DNA of 64,000 nucleotides from the NCBI GenBank assembly GCA_964017145.1, contig OZ024842.1, forward strand, positions 2,728,001 to 2,792,000, written 5' to 3'. Below, one piece after another: positions 1 through 12,577 of this stretch. Within the stretch, counting starts at the first letter, position 1. Every line of letters begins with the position of its first letter. The DNA comes from Agrocybe praecox. Lineage: Eukaryota; Basidiomycota; Agaricomycetes; Agaricales; Agrocybaceae. A program made the position numbers and the translations under genes. Under the pieces are notes generated by a model. That model did no database searches. It was not told where the DNA came from and saw only the letters and a program-made list of their open reading frames with translations.

Positions 1-2862
1 GGTGACCGAATGACCATTCGGATTTTCCGAGCCAAATCCAATCCAATAAACCCTTCCGTAGTGCTCACTAATAAGTTCCACCGGCAAAAGACGGTACCAT
101 CGAAGTCCATGGTCCTGGCCGGTCATCGCGAAACGTGCCCCATCGTCGTTCCACCAGGCTCACAACATTTCCCCATTGGCATAAACCAGAACGTACATAA
201 CAACTTGAGAAGCAGCATGCACTAACTTGAAGTAAATAAATCGTAGTAAAAGTAGAGCCAATTCCATTCTCACAAGACCTGCGTTATAATTATCAATAAA
301 TCCCACCCATTCTATCTTACGGAACCTTTTGAGTGAGTGAGTGAGTAATGCTGCTATCTGCCGACTCGACCGAGAAAGAAAAGCAGCCTCTCACCATTTC
401 CATTTGGCAAGCGCTCAGTCATCACTGATAGTCAACTTGTGTAGCGAATCACTCACTTTACATACTTGTTACACGTACAATAATTTCGTACCCGCATCAC
501 TTGAACGAGGTAAAGGCTCGATCCCCTCCTGGAAAAAGCTCATATGTACATAGGTAGGATGCATCTGAATCCTTCTGATATACATATATCCGTACACGTT
601 CTATAGCGAAGTCCTACATACATACGTTTGTGCCTTATGACTACATCCCCGAAGGACAAAATTCCTGCATACCCTTGATCCCCATAAGGACTTGCAGCCT
701 CTTGGGAGATGAAATGGGGTAGTCTGCAGAACTGGGCCCTGAGATAACTTTATTGAACTCTGACCGTCACATTTTTCTAGAAGCAGATATTTAGTCCATG
801 TAGGGTGTCCTGGAGAGGGACTGAAGGTTAAATGTACATGTGTGAACACATGTAAACGCACAGCGAGGATTGATAACCTTTCTAAGTTCTCAACGACAGC
901 AGTGATAATCGGTCATGGCCCCTCGTACTAAGCATGACCCCTGCCAAATGTCTAATCAGTTCGAGTATACAGGTACATACAGCACGCACCCTCTAGCAGA
1001 TATCGCGAATGCTAACCACATAGCCGTGTCAAGATAACACTGTCAGCATGGCGTAGCGTGCTTCTGGCGTATTTGCTCAATTGTATTCCATATGACCGTG
1101 TCATCGAATGTGGGGCAGTGTGAACGCAGATCCTGAGGACGGTATTTATTTATATACTGTCAATCTCTTGGATGGTGATGATGGTCGTTCGCGGCACCGG
1201 CACCTGCGATTTTCTGTTCGGTATATAGTGTGATCAATCCCTGAAAGATTCCCGTTATTAAAAGTCGATTGAAACGAGAGCCAATCATATAGCAGACCGA
1301 ACTTGATAGACGAGAGGAAAAAGGTTAGATAAAGCTTGACGTACATACTCCGTCTAAGAACTGTTCTGAGCTCGCCGCGAATCAACATCCAAGGATCCAA
1401 GCTCAAATATCAGAAAAAGATGCTACTTGAGTGCACCGTCAAACCATTAGTAAAATCTAGCATTTGAGGCTCGATTCGGCTTGACCGGTCAGACCGTCAA
1501 CAGTACGAACCCGAGAGGAGATGAGATAGCTGTTGCTCCGAACTCTGCATCAACGAAGTGAATATACGGGATCGTCTGAGATGATCATGGTTGCTGATAG
1601 ATACACTGACAAGTATAAACTTGGAAGACCTGCCTTTCTCGGACGTTTGTTTGGTTTTGCCGGCCGTTTGATACACCGTCCGATGCGTCGTCGCGCCAAG
1701 TCGCGCGGTGATAAACGGCCTCTACTAATGAAGCCGCTCAACAAATTTATTTTAAACCCCAACGTCGTCAATGTCGCGACGCGCCTGGATACATGCTATG
1801 AATTCATGTTGGACGATTTGAATTGGATAGGTATCTCTGTACATAATACTATACAGTTACGTCCTTACGTATGGGATGAAATGCCAGAACGCCTCGAATC
1901 CATAAGTAAAAAGCTCTAGTCTCATTGATCGCCTTGAAGTCTCCTTAATCAATCCTAAATGGACCATAAGATACTTCCAACATGACTTTATCACCAATGT
2001 CTCGCAGTGTAATAGTCTATCAAGGTCTTGTCAAGTTATCGGCTGCGACGACAGGGTTTTCACATCCTCACGAAATCTATTAAACGCGACGTCGCCATCG
2101 ACCCTATACAATTCGTTCATAGACGAATTTCAAAACGGAAAAACAGCCCTGAGAGGTGGTTATAGAGTTATGAGAAGCCCTAAGTAGGGTCGCGTGTCCG
2201 TTTTTAATGAAAAACATTGTCGAGAAGGAGAAAGGAACTTCGGTTCTACCACAACCTAGACATAAGGAAGCCGCATCACATGTTTCCGTGTACTATGTCA
2301 CTGGCCTTTTTATTAAATGGTAAAGGGCCCTGTGCCCAGGAGTAGGGAAAGTTTACGCGTTGAATTTAATAAACACAGGGACCTTTCTGCCGAGAGAGAC
2401 TCCCCCGTTGCTGGCAGCGGTGTCAATTCCCCACATTCACCAAGTAATCTCATCGTTCTTAAAATAAGGACGAGAAGAAGAAAAAGTGTGGGGTAGTAGT
2501 CAAGCACGCGGGAACCTTTTGGATGCGCCACCGACCAAATTGTAAGTGACTCTTACATGTACCCTTCACTCACCTCTTGAAGCTTCAACCTCCGCTCAAA
2601 TGCCCCGGACCGTTTGGACTATTCTGGTTGTGAAAAGGTATGAATTGATTGCCCCTCTCTAGTGATATGAGAAAGAAAAAAGTACATGCTGAGAATGAAC
2701 GAATGGATATGGTCAATAAGAAGTTTGTAGAAGGCAAATGTACATAAAGATAAAGAAAAGGAGGTATTTTTCGGCAGGGGTATGATGCGATGTGACGGTG
2801 TTGTACAAGGAATAATTTGAATGCTGCGGACAGGATGGTCGTAAAATATCGTGACTGTGATT
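1..2862. other. Gene-poor stretch, no supported gene
   Basis: I see no gene I can support here. A 113-codon ATG frame on the plus strand at 1581-1919 is the longest candidate. It is rich in Arg and Pro, matches no family I recognise and has an equally open shadow on the other strand. At the extreme left a minus-strand frame (about 1-160) reads like protein, but it lacks a start and is cut by the window edge. It could be the 5' part of a gene lying to the left. Confidence 0.4.
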
Positions 2863-3911
2863 TCACCGGTCGTAAAAGACCTGTTTTACAGGAGACCTCG
2901 CGCGGTGGTCGTCCGTGACGCCAGGTATTTCGCCGTTTCTAGCAAGGTGATGCCAGAAAATGACGTTACCTGGTTTAAGAGTTGGTGGTAGAAAAGGAGA
3001 CTCCTTTTGATCCGCGGGATAAAATGAAGGACTGACGGGTAGAGGAGGTGAAGATGAGCGAGGATAGTAGTGAGATTGGACAGGGATGACAGGTGGTGGG
3101 GAATGTGAGGGAGGAGAATAAAGGCGAGCACGCTGTGAAGAGGAATTAGAAAATGAATTGCAGCGGTTATAGTTGTGCCTACCGAGGACGCGTCTAAATC
3201 GGCAGTTGTAGGCGAGTTGTACACGGGGTTTGCGAATTCCAAAGGGGGAGTTGGGAGATAGTCGGAACGAGCGACCGGCGGGGATGCAGCGCGTGGTGGG
3301 TGGTGACTGTAGTAAGGGCTCGGACTGAAAGGCGGGGGAGGTAAAAACACGAGTGGGTCAAAAGGAATGACACCTGGTTCGTCCTGAATATAATGTCGTT
3401 CTGTGCCAGATACTTCCGAGGAATGGAAGACAAAACGATGACCGTTTGTTGCGCGATTTGTGGCGCTTATTGAAGAAGTGCACCTGGTACACTGAGCAGG
3501 GTAAGATAAACGCGCAGAAGAAAAAAAAGAGAGAAACATACGGGAACGACAATCATGTAGCCGATGGTAGTTCCACAGGTATGACAACAGAGAGACTGGG
3601 TCAGACATTCACAAGTGCGAGTGGAAGGTTTATGGGAAGCAGGAGGACGGAGAATCTCTGGACTGGCCGAGTACGCTGAACAATTTGCAGGAAGAGCGTC
3701 TGAAGAATAGAGAGAAACATTTGGCCTCAGAAGAAGAACGGCCTGGGTGGGTTAGTAACTGGGATAATAATAATAAGAAATAAATAAATACCTTCATTGC
3801 CCTGTTTGTTAGAAAAGAGTCGCATGTTCTGCAGTCGAGTATCCAAACTTTGTGAGCGATGGGGGAGGGATGGGGGAAGAGATGGAGATAGGTGAAAGAG
3901 GAGTCTGGCAT
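2863..3911 (-). CDS. FAM72-family protein (four exons)
   Basis: Spliced by eye as exons 3792-3911, 3542-3742, 3183-3491 and 2863-3132, with introns of 49, 50 and 50 bp, all GT-AG. The product carries the features of the FAM72 family: an N-terminal C-x2-C pair in 'ILDCRTCDSFLTNRAMKAVL', a 'LYSSDALP' segment, a second cysteine block 'CECLTQSLCCHTCGTTIGY' followed by 'VVPCTRCTSS', the 'NGHRFVFHSSEV' motif, and a C-terminal 'NVIFWHHLARNGEIPGV' that matches the family's last conserved block. A Pro/Ser-rich linker separates the last two blocks. The paired cysteines suggest zinc binding. The last exon is only in frame if the third intron (3133-3182) is removed; unspliced, the frame runs on as low-complexity sequence. 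FAM72 function is poorly known; in mammals it is linked to proliferation and to antagonism of UNG2. The start was chosen as the first ATG in frame with the Cys block. It diverges from RRP17 121 bp away. Confidence 0.75.
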
Positions 3912-4032
3912 GGTCGCTGAGCCATTTTCTGCAGGTTATCTTGCTTTAATACTCAGATCTCCCGATCTACTCTCTGCCAAATCGGGCATGTCTAACAGAG
4001 ACCTGCTGACCTAATTATTTCCATCTCATCTC
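3912..4032. promoter_or_regulatory. Shared bidirectional promoter, FAM72 / RRP17
   Basis: Only 121 bp separate the two divergent start codons, so both genes must be driven from this stretch. The sequence shows short T-rich and CTC-rich runs near the RRP17 side and no clear TATA box. This is inference from geometry. Confidence 0.5.
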
Positions 4033-4884
4033 ATGTCCACCAGCAACAATATCGCCTTTCTCACTCGCTCGCACAACGCAATCGCTGCAAAGAAAAATGC
4101 GAAAAAACAACAAGTAAAGGAGGTTCTATTCGATGACGATGCTCGTCAGTCAGTCGCTTCTTTCTTTTCTTTCTCTCGCCATTCACCCATCACACAGTGA
4201 ATTTTTGACTGGCTTTCACAAGCGAAAGGTCGCAAAGGCAGATGCTGCTCGTACTAAAGCAAAGGAGAGGGAAAAGCAAGAAAGACTAGAGACTCGTCGC
4301 GAGGTTGGTATTTTGTTCCTTCCCCATTCCCATTCTCACTCTTATCTCAGCAAAGGCGCATGCTGAGAGAACAAGCAGCCGAAAATGCTGCCCAAGTCGA
4401 AGCCGCATACGGTGCTGTTCTAGGTCGGTTCATCACCTTCTATATCTATCCATGTTCCTGACATGTCGCAGGGGACCGGGACGACGAAGAAGAAGAAGAA
4501 TGGAATGGCATCGGTACTTCCAATCAAACACCCGCGGAACGCGATGACCAGTACGAAGATGAACAAGTTCTCGCTACTGTAACAGTAGTTGAGGACTTTG
4601 ATCCCGACACCATCATTCATGGCCCTGCAAAACCAGATATCAATCCTTCATCATCCACACCTTCTGCCATATCCAAACCCAAACCCCTTGCAACCAAAAA
4701 AGCTGTCCTAAAAAAACATCGAACCAAGGAAAAGAAAGTTCGCTATCAGACAAAAGACGCACGTCGGAGAGAGCAGACCAAACAACACGCCAGGCGGACA
4801 GAGAAAGCCGAGTTGGCAGGCGGCAAAGCCTCAAGAAAATCTAAAACTGCTGGCGGGAAGAAAAAGCATGGGTCTAAACGTTGA
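4033..4884 (+). CDS. RRP17: Ribosome biogenesis protein RRP17/NOL12 (Nop25 family)
   Basis: Exons 4033-4148, 4198-4303, 4351-4423 and 4472-4884; introns of 49, 47 and 48 bp, GT-AG. The N-terminus contains the family signature: 'EVLFDDDAR' then 'LTGFHKRK' followed by a long Lys/Arg/Glu coiled coil (KEREKQERLETRRE, QRRMLREQ). This matches the Nop25/RRP17/NOL12 domain. An acidic stretch (DDEEEEE) follows, and the C-terminus is a basic tail ending GGKKKHGSKR. In yeast Rrp17 is a nucleolar 5'-3' exonuclease needed for 60S pre-rRNA processing; human NOL12 acts in the same process. The first splice junction recreates the conserved 'H/R-E-F-L-T-G-F-H' run. The length (about 236 residues) is normal for the family. 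It diverges from the FAM72 gene. Confidence 0.85.
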
Positions 4885-7800
4885 CCACGGTTCTCAAAAT
4901 GCAACGGGACCTCTGGTCCCAGATGTCAATGATAAAGAATCTCGGTCAAACAACTTATTGGAGAAATCTCACATCCATCTCCCGGGATGATTCACTCACT
5001 CGTTTTTCGCACATCGCCGTTATATCTCATACGATTACCCAACAGAGCCAACGGAACAGAGAAAACATTTTTTTTTGTTGGAATCGGTCCTGTACGTGCG
5101 TGTGTTCACTCACTCACGCCTTCTGCCCATCATGTCAGTACGTACGTCTCAATTTTCGACAATCCTATGATTATCCTTTTATCACGTCTCCCTATTTTTA
5201 TTCTTCTCGCGGGGGTATGGGTATGTATGCAGAAGAGCTGTCTATCTATCTATGTCTATCTATAAACTTTCCAAGAGAGGGACGTGTACACACTTTCCCC
5301 ATTTCCATTACTTGTTTCTGTTGCAAACTGAGATTTGTCCTCAAGTCATCCCAGCGATCGCGAGGGACCAGGACGGCAAATGTTATGTTTTATGTTTGAC
5401 TCTTCTCTGTCCCTCTCTCTCAGGCCGCGCTGATAAGCCCCGATGGGTGCGAATGTGGAAGCAAAGTTTCTTCTCGCTCATGCCGTCGGAGATGCTCATA
5501 TGAATGGATGGATTAATCCGTACTTACGCGACTCCGCCGTCCAGTGTGCGTGCTCCGTTCGCAAAGTTCCAACGCGGGTCAAAAGCTCATGACCCATGTT
5601 GCGCCGGGATGATGCATCCTTCTCGCTTATGTATTATGTTTGTACCGTTTTCATCACTTGCTTGGGATATGTTGCTATTTTTTCGTGTGTTTTACTCCAA
5701 GGAGGAGGCCCCGAAGAGACGTACTTCCCAGGCCTCCCCCGACGCCGCAATGCACATAAAATATTCCCAATTACATAAAGGAGCTCTTTGGTGGCGTTTT
5801 TATTATGTATCGAAAAATCCACTAAGGTTACTATATAGTATAGGATCCAGCTTTTCGAGGAATTTTTTCATCTGCCCATACGGTGCTAACTAAGTAATGG
5901 TACAGGGGAAGCTACGGTGCGCCGCGTACAGTTGTACTGCTAATCGGTTTATTATATAAATTCAGGTTTGGGCAGCAACACTACTCTATGTACTACTGCT
6001 ACTGGTTAGTTCACTCGCCGAAGAGATGTGTGTGTGAGAAATGGAATTCCAGGAAATTATGGCACAGAAAAGCATATGCGGCACCGAGTCCAATTTATCC
6101 GACATCAGTAAGCTCTTCCTCGGCTGCCCGCCACGACGTGCATGTGTATGTTTGCCTACCCTATACATTCAGCGCTCTGTGGACCTACAACTTTTCCCAG
6201 TCAAAGAGCAAGAATTATACATAGGCCATCGCTTGGTTATAATACTACCCGGCCGCGTCTGGTACTGGTGCACCCTCGCTGTGGGAACTTGGTAAGTTAT
6301 ATATGTATGATTTATTCCGGGTTGGATATGCAGTCGGAGGGTATATCCAAACTTTTCATTTTGATTGTATGATGCAGACGCACGCACGCACGCACTAGCC
6401 TGCTATGTGGTGGATAACCGTGGATTCAAGCCCGTGGTTCGAAATATGAACCCCAGGGGATAACCACTATCAAGATAGATAAATTTCAGGGCCCAACGCC
6501 AATGGAAGCCGGACCATGGGCATGGCAGGTCACTCTTGTACGTTTTCTTTCTTTCTTTCTTTCTTGTGAATTCCAATCCTGAGGGTCGTTTGGTCCGGTT
6601 GAATGACGATGAGAGCAGGTGAGAAGTACGTACCCGCACTCCTCTGTCGCTCCCTTGCTCGATACTGCTTATACCGGCACTACTACTACATACAGGGATC
6701 GATCCCTGACCTGGACGTCGAAATGGAAGACGCCATGGGGATCTATCACGTACATCTCACGGATCTTTTTGACACTGTACCCTGCATACATGACGAGCAG
6801 AAAAAATTCGAGAACACCACCAGCAAGGCTGTCATCATCAATCCCCATCTGCTCCCCCCGGTGAATAACGCGAATTTTAGGCGGCATTATCATCTCGATT
6901 CTCATCTTGAGCACTGTCACTTGCGATAAACAATGTTAACCGTCGTGCGTACCGTGTTTATTTATTTACATATCATCGACCACGTTATACAAAATTTAAA
7001 TAAATACCGACTTCCTTGAACTTATGGGGTCTCCGGCTAGCTAGCTATGTAAGCTACTCGTGCAGCGCTAACTGATAACAGGGAACAAACGGAATGGAAT
7101 GACCCATGGCATGTCTATTATTAGTATCATGCCGCTCGAGCAGGTCATTGCCCGTTCTCTCTTGAGGAACGAAACTTGGACTTCCTTGCATGGAGTCGGA
7201 GACGTAGAACGCCGGGAATCATATTCTTATCATCACCATTATGCTAAATTGGCGCTTTAGCCCTCTTTAGCGTGTCCGTCCACATCCAAGTACGTCGTAC
7301 ATCACACATCCCAATACATTACTTTGTTACTAACATAGTACATACTACATACGGCTCGTCCGAGACCTCGAACAGAAGGCCACCTAAATCTTCTTGTACA
7401 GTCTAGCAATAGTACTTAGCATGTTGATTCCGTCCAACAAGTTGCATTCGACTTCGACAGGACTAAGAAAAACCACTACATACTTCCATCCATCCAACCC
7501 CGAAAGCAAAGGCCAAAGGAAACAATAGAATAGAACTCATTCATATTCGTCCAAGGCTATATTACATTACTTATTCGCACAGACGGAGATAAATTACCGC
7601 CAACGGGTTAAATCATCGACTCGGAGGTCTAGTGCCTTTCCTTTTGCAAGACCGGGTTGAGGGTCTGGAAAGTCCCTTTCAGCTATAGCCCATAGAGGTC
7701 AATGAAGTCAAGTCAATCAACATTCAAATGCTTAAAAAAGGTGACCGTAAATCGGCGTAAAAGCCCTTTAAGGAGTCCATACCTCCGACCAACCGAAACG

Positions 7801-8343
7801 ATTATTATCGTCCAAATCTAGAATGATTAATTACCATATGTGTATGCATGGACGATCACGATCGACCAACTCCTGCTTTATATCGGGCCGACTATGATGA
7901 AAGAAGAATGAACTGTGGGCGCTTGTAATTCAAAATCACTTACTTCTACTTCCGCCGAGAGTACGTATTCAGTTTCGTTTCTTCTAGGTCTAGGACTGTT
8001 ATAGCCATAAGCAAGCTACTTTTACTACTTTTACCGCAAGGAAAAGTCATCCAGATTCCCGCGATGTCGCTGACGTGTTAGAAGCAGACTAAGCAGCGCT
8101 TTCAGGATTCTAAATGGCTAAAAAAACATAACATAATCATCAGAAAGAAGATATAGAAAAATAGGAAATACTGGCCCCGCGACTGAATTGAATTGGAATG
8201 TAAACATGGAGGAGCTAAAAAAGTGGGTAAATGTGAATTTAAAAAGTCGTACAAAATCAAAGCTTACTTATGTATATTCTCGATCCAACACTCATCTTCT
8301 TCTGACCTGTTTCTCGAACCCTGTCGTCTGCAATTGTCCGCGG
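4885..8343. other. Long intergenic stretch without a supported gene
   Basis: About 3.5 kb. Open frames at 4881-5399, 5504-5893 and 6603-6929 have no recognisable domain, no sensible splice partners, and overlap equally open frames on other strands. Simple repeats are present: (TCTA)n near 5240, (ACGC)n near 6375 and (TTTC)n at about 6542-6564. Nothing else is seen. Confidence 0.4.
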
Positions 8344-9575
8344 CTACTGCGCAATATGGGCGACAGGGCGCGCCTGAGGACGGGGAGAAATATGCGCCGC
8401 GATCGTAAGCGTGAATGGTAAGTCTGTGCCGTTACCCTGCAAAGATTGATAAATCAATTAGTGGGAATGTGCAATGAAGGAGATATCGCTTTCTTGCAAG
8501 TACGGAAATGGCAGTTGGGAATCCTGGATCGAAGTCAACCACGTTCTCCAAGTACTTGATGTAATAGTTGGTGAGAGAAAGGCTGAGCGTCTCAACGTTG
8601 ACGAGGTGTTCGACCTTGCGCCCTCCAACGATGGGGAAGACATGGGTTGTCTTGTGCATGAGGTGCGCAATAGCAACTGGTGAAAAAAAAGGGTCTATAG
8701 TGCTGGCTTAAAGGACCATACCAGATATTATACACTTCGCACCAATCCCTGCCCCCATCTTCTCGAGGGCTTTGCAGTCGCGTTTCTCTTTCTCATTCCT
8801 TTCCCAACGACTGTCAACGAAAGCGAGTTCCTTTTCACCCGATTGACGACGCGCGTCTTCTTCTGCATTGGTACGGATCTTGCCAGAAGCAAGAACATTC
8901 CAAAGGGCAAGAGCCATGCCTGACAAAAGGAGTTTATAGGAATGACTACACGGACTACTAGTGGATCTTGCATACCTTTGGTCTTCGCATTGAGATAATG
9001 TCTCGCTCAAAAGAGCGTTCCAGCATATTCCAAGCGCCTTGGTAGACGTTAAAAGGCATCAAGGCATGGTCTCTTGCATATTGGTTGGCCCTAGCTACTA
9101 TCCACGCAGGTATATCGGAGGTCAAAAGTGTTTAGCGACATAGAGAGATATTCTTGGGCGGTGACGTACTAGATAATTTTTCTCGCCAAAACCACAGTAT
9201 GGAGAGCACGCATCACTTCTTCGATGCTAGTGTCCCAACCCCACCAATGAACGTAGAAAAGGTCGATGTAAGATGTGAGTGGTTTCTTGAGGGATTCTTT
9301 GACCGGAACGTGCCTACTTTTTGCGTTGTTTCTGACATGCATGACCTTCTGTTTGACAGAATCATTGCGATCTTTGTAGGAAGTGGTATACTGAAAACAA
9401 GGATTGTTGGTTCGGGCTAGAAAGCGGTAGACAGTGAATTTATGCGCACCTTGGTAGACATGAAGAGCTGGTCTCTGATGCTAATTTTTCCCATTGATCG
9501 CCAATGCTCATGGCTCCTAATGGCAAAGGAGAAACACGGACACCCGTGTTGGCAGACAAGACTGTGCATCTTTTG
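8344..9575 (-). pseudogene. Broken aldo-keto reductase (fungal aryl-alcohol dehydrogenase type)
   Basis: Most of a fungal AAD-type aldo-keto reductase is readable and splices well: 'SYIDLFYVHWWGWDTSIEE', 'VSDIPAWIVARANQYARDH', 'VYQGAWNMLERSFERDIISM', 'GMALALWNVLASGKI', '[13 protein letters not shown]' and '[15 protein letters not shown]', ending with a short tail at TAG (8344-8346). The N-terminal strand 'GVRVSPLPLGAMSIGDQW' is present near 9490-9545 but is followed almost at once, in a different frame, by 'ISIRDQLFMSTKYTTSYK'. The intervening segment of roughly 60 residues, which in this family carries the catalytic Asp and Tyr ('D-T-A-N-x-Y' region), is missing, and no in-frame start ATG precedes the N-terminal piece. 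The enzyme would normally reduce aromatic aldehydes with NADPH; this copy should be inactive. The other splice sites look intact, which suggests a fairly recent loss. Confidence 0.7.
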
Positions 9576-9774
9576 TCTGTCTTTTTCGTGATTGACGCGT
9601 CAATGTCACCTGCTTGTTACTGTTCGCGACATGTGTAACTGCGTGACTGTGGTCGCATACTTTTGATTTTGGACTTTGCGTTTTATCTCTATACATCCAG
9701 CACGGTTCTTATATAGTTACTTCAACTCGAGTTCTCTCATCCTTGTAGCTACTGCTACACTAATCTGCCCGACG

Positions 9775-12372
9775 ATGGGAGCCAACAACTCAAACAAGCT
9801 AGATTGTAAGGACTACAATATTTGAGTGGCACAACGCAGAAATCGATTTGACATGCCATTCTCCAGATGTTATCGCTTCTACTGGTTTTGCTGCAAAATC
9901 AAACTGTGTATTCGTTTTATTGGAAGCCATAGCATCTGGGATAGAAGACTCGAAGACCACTCACGCGCTGATCCCCCAAATGATAAAATCCAACGATAAG
10001 CAATCACATTCTCCAGAAGGAGTTGAGGACGAAGAACGAAGCTACGAAGAATTCCTTGAAGACTTGGCTATCGATTTTGCACCGAGACATGATCCCTACT
10101 TCAAGAAGAAAGCTGGGCGCATCCCCACGGCATCCTCGACTCCTGGCGAAATCAGGGAATATCGTGGACGCATCCTCAACCACAAGGAAACTCGCCGTCG
10201 TTTCGTCTTTCAAGAATGGCCTCGAGACCCGAAATCTGATAAGGCCATTACACCTGAGAACAGTAAAATGGGTAAAATGACACCCAACGGCCTTCAGATA
10301 TGGGGTGCTACCCTGGTGGATTTTTATATTGTACATCGTCTCCCGACGCTAATCAACTTGATGACACGTTCAAGCGGGAGTAAGCTTGCAGCTTGGATGA
10401 AAGACCAAGGAGAAATGTATGCTGCAGACCTGATCGCAAAAGCAGAGCGAGAACCAGAACCAAGCCTAGTACTTCCTTATGATATCACGCAGTTGATCGA
10501 GGACAGCGAAAATTCGCCATTCAACAAGAAGTCTTGGGTCAAGAAAGACCCTAAAGACAAAAACAAGCAGACATACAGGGAAGATTGGGAACTTCCCAAA
10601 CCTGTAAGCACAGACATCTACTTTTCAACAGGCTGTGCTGATCATAGGTTGCGTCACGTACTGATAGTGGCCTCCACCGTCACCATTTGATCCACAAGCT
10701 TACCCTTCCCCGTGGCCCAGAAAGCCATTTACACAGACTCTCCTAAGCAGAATTCCAACTCTGCAAGATTATATCCCCCAGTCTTTGCTTCCGGCGAGGC
10801 TTATCGTGCACGACCCTTGGAAACTACTCAATCCCCAGAGACACCGATATAGGGAGCAGGAAGAAGACAAAGAAACCAATTATGATTGGAGTTCGAAAGA
10901 TGATATTATCCATATTTACAAGTTGCAAATCTCGAGAGAAGGGAAGCGCATACTTGAGGACGATGCCGAAGCAAAACTTGATTTAGAGAAAAGGGCCCAG
11001 AGACGTACCACCTTCCTCGCGGAACCTCATTCAAAGCATCAGGATAACTACCCAAGTGGCGGTTTCTTACATCCACAAGAGGCGAAACCAGGACCGGCTA
11101 AGCCGCCTATTTTTATCGTCTTTCCTCTACGGGCCAATCGTGAGCAAGCTCCAGAGGCTCATCTCTATCTCTCGCCGGCAAGAAAGATCGGAGAAGGCAA
11201 TCATTCTTTCGTTTACAAAGCAGAATTTGAGTTGCCTCGTAACCAACTCTTCGAAGAGATCTTGTGCCACTTTTGCGTACTTGACGATGTAGCAAAGCAG
11301 CTGGCAGAAGAAGATGGGATGGATCGTGAACGACGCGATCCCAAATGGGAAGAGTTGAGTGGACGATACGTGCCCAAGACGAAGGAAACCCAGGGCACGG
11401 TGACGGATATGAAGCACCCAATAACTGGTCGAATGACCACCTATCGACTTGAAGACAAAGAACAAACAGCGGAACTCGTATACGAGGGGCCAATTCGTGC
11501 CATTGAAAGTCGAGTACAATACCAAGACCTTTCAAAAGCGCCGTACTGCAAGCATATCCAAGAAGATCGGAAAAGTATTCATCCGCTAACTAGCACCGTT
11601 CATGTTGCAGCAAAGCTCTCTATCCAGCACGATAGGCACCTCGCTAATGAAGCAAGAAATTATCAAAAATTTCCAAGACACTTCTTTGAGCACTGGAGTG
11701 GGTATACTATTATCAACCCGCTTCATAATCCCGTCCCCGTTGGGCCCGTGGTTCCACAGTTCTACGGTTATTATGTTGTTGAAGAAGAAGAGAAGAAGCC
11801 CAGAGCGGCAGATGTTCGAAGCAACCAAGGAGGCACAGAAGATCAAGACAAAAACGAGCAGGGTGAGGACCATACAAAAGAGCAAGATACTGAGACAGAA
11901 GAACATAATGCACACGAGTCGGATTCGGACGATGGGTACAACATACCATCCAGCGACAAAAATTATCTGAGCCCAATTCTTCTCATCGAAGACTGCGGAA
12001 AGCCTATTGTAGCTTCAGAGCTTTCGATTGATGACCGGTACGTCAAAAGGTTTCTAAGCATGACGTTTTTACTCACCATTAAGTTTCGCCAGTGAACAAT
12101 CCGCTTCGCTCGTCTATCGCTTCCATGAAGAAGGATGGCATCATGGTTCGGTCGCACAACGCAACATTTTGAGGCAGCCAGGTCCACTAAGCGATTTCCC
12201 ACTCGGTCGCATGGTTAATGAGACAAAGCGAGGTGGGTTAGGAGAAGAATGGAGTTTTAGGCTGATTGATTTTGGGAGGAGTTGCAAGACAACGTCCAAT
12301 CATAATTTGATTTCAGAAGAGTCGGTATTAACTGGCTGGGTTTTTGAGAACGTCGGCGATCTTCCTCCATAG
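9775..12372 (+). CDS. Protein kinase-like protein of a mushroom-expanded type
   Basis: Four exons: 9775-9805, 9867-10603, 10668-12037 and 12093-12372. The long N-terminal half (about 400 residues) is charged and unrecognised. A kinase-like fold follows. 'ARKIGEGNHSFVYKAEF' is the Gly-rich loop. 'AAKLS' holds a candidate ATP-binding Lys, 'NEARNYQKF' the likely alpha-C Glu, and 'LLIEDCGKPI' the hinge. 'EGWHHGSVAQRNIL' sits at the catalytic loop and 'FRLIDFGRS' is the metal-binding DFG segment. The HRD/HGD aspartate position reads Ser ('HGS'), so catalysis is doubtful unless another residue substitutes. An acidic insert of about 70 residues separates the beta-sheet lobe from the hinge. The C-terminal lobe after DFG is very short, which also argues against a standard Ser/Thr kinase. 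Similar 'HxGS...RNIL...QPGPL' proteins are, as I recall, common in Agaricomycetes; that is memory, not a search. No signal peptide is seen. Confidence 0.6.
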
Positions 12373-12577
12373 CCATTATGCAAGAGATCATTGTAATGCG
12401 TTTGTAACAAGAAATTGGAAAATAATAAACACTTTGTTATTATTATGTCCTATGTTTTGCACGTGATTCGAATGAGCAGCCGTCCTGACCAGTGACCAAA
12501 CGTGTCGACATGGTCGCGATCATCATACTGTAACTCTTTCCTTACGACTTCCACGCACGAACCTTTGCTATACAGCC

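Noticed and set aside
1..160. Possible exon of a minus-strand gene at the left edge
   Set aside because: Reads plausibly as protein but is preceded by a stop, has no clear start or splice site and is cut by the window.
1581..1919. 113-codon plus-strand frame
   Set aside because: No recognisable family and an open antisense frame; not enough to call a gene.
2886..3608. Uninterrupted 240-codon minus-strand frame
   Set aside because: It joins two true FAM72 exons through their introns and carries a wrong N- and C-terminus; the spliced model explains the region better.
4881..5893. Plus-strand frames of 172 and 129 codons after RRP17
   Set aside because: Low-complexity, no domain, no splice partner, equally open in other frames.
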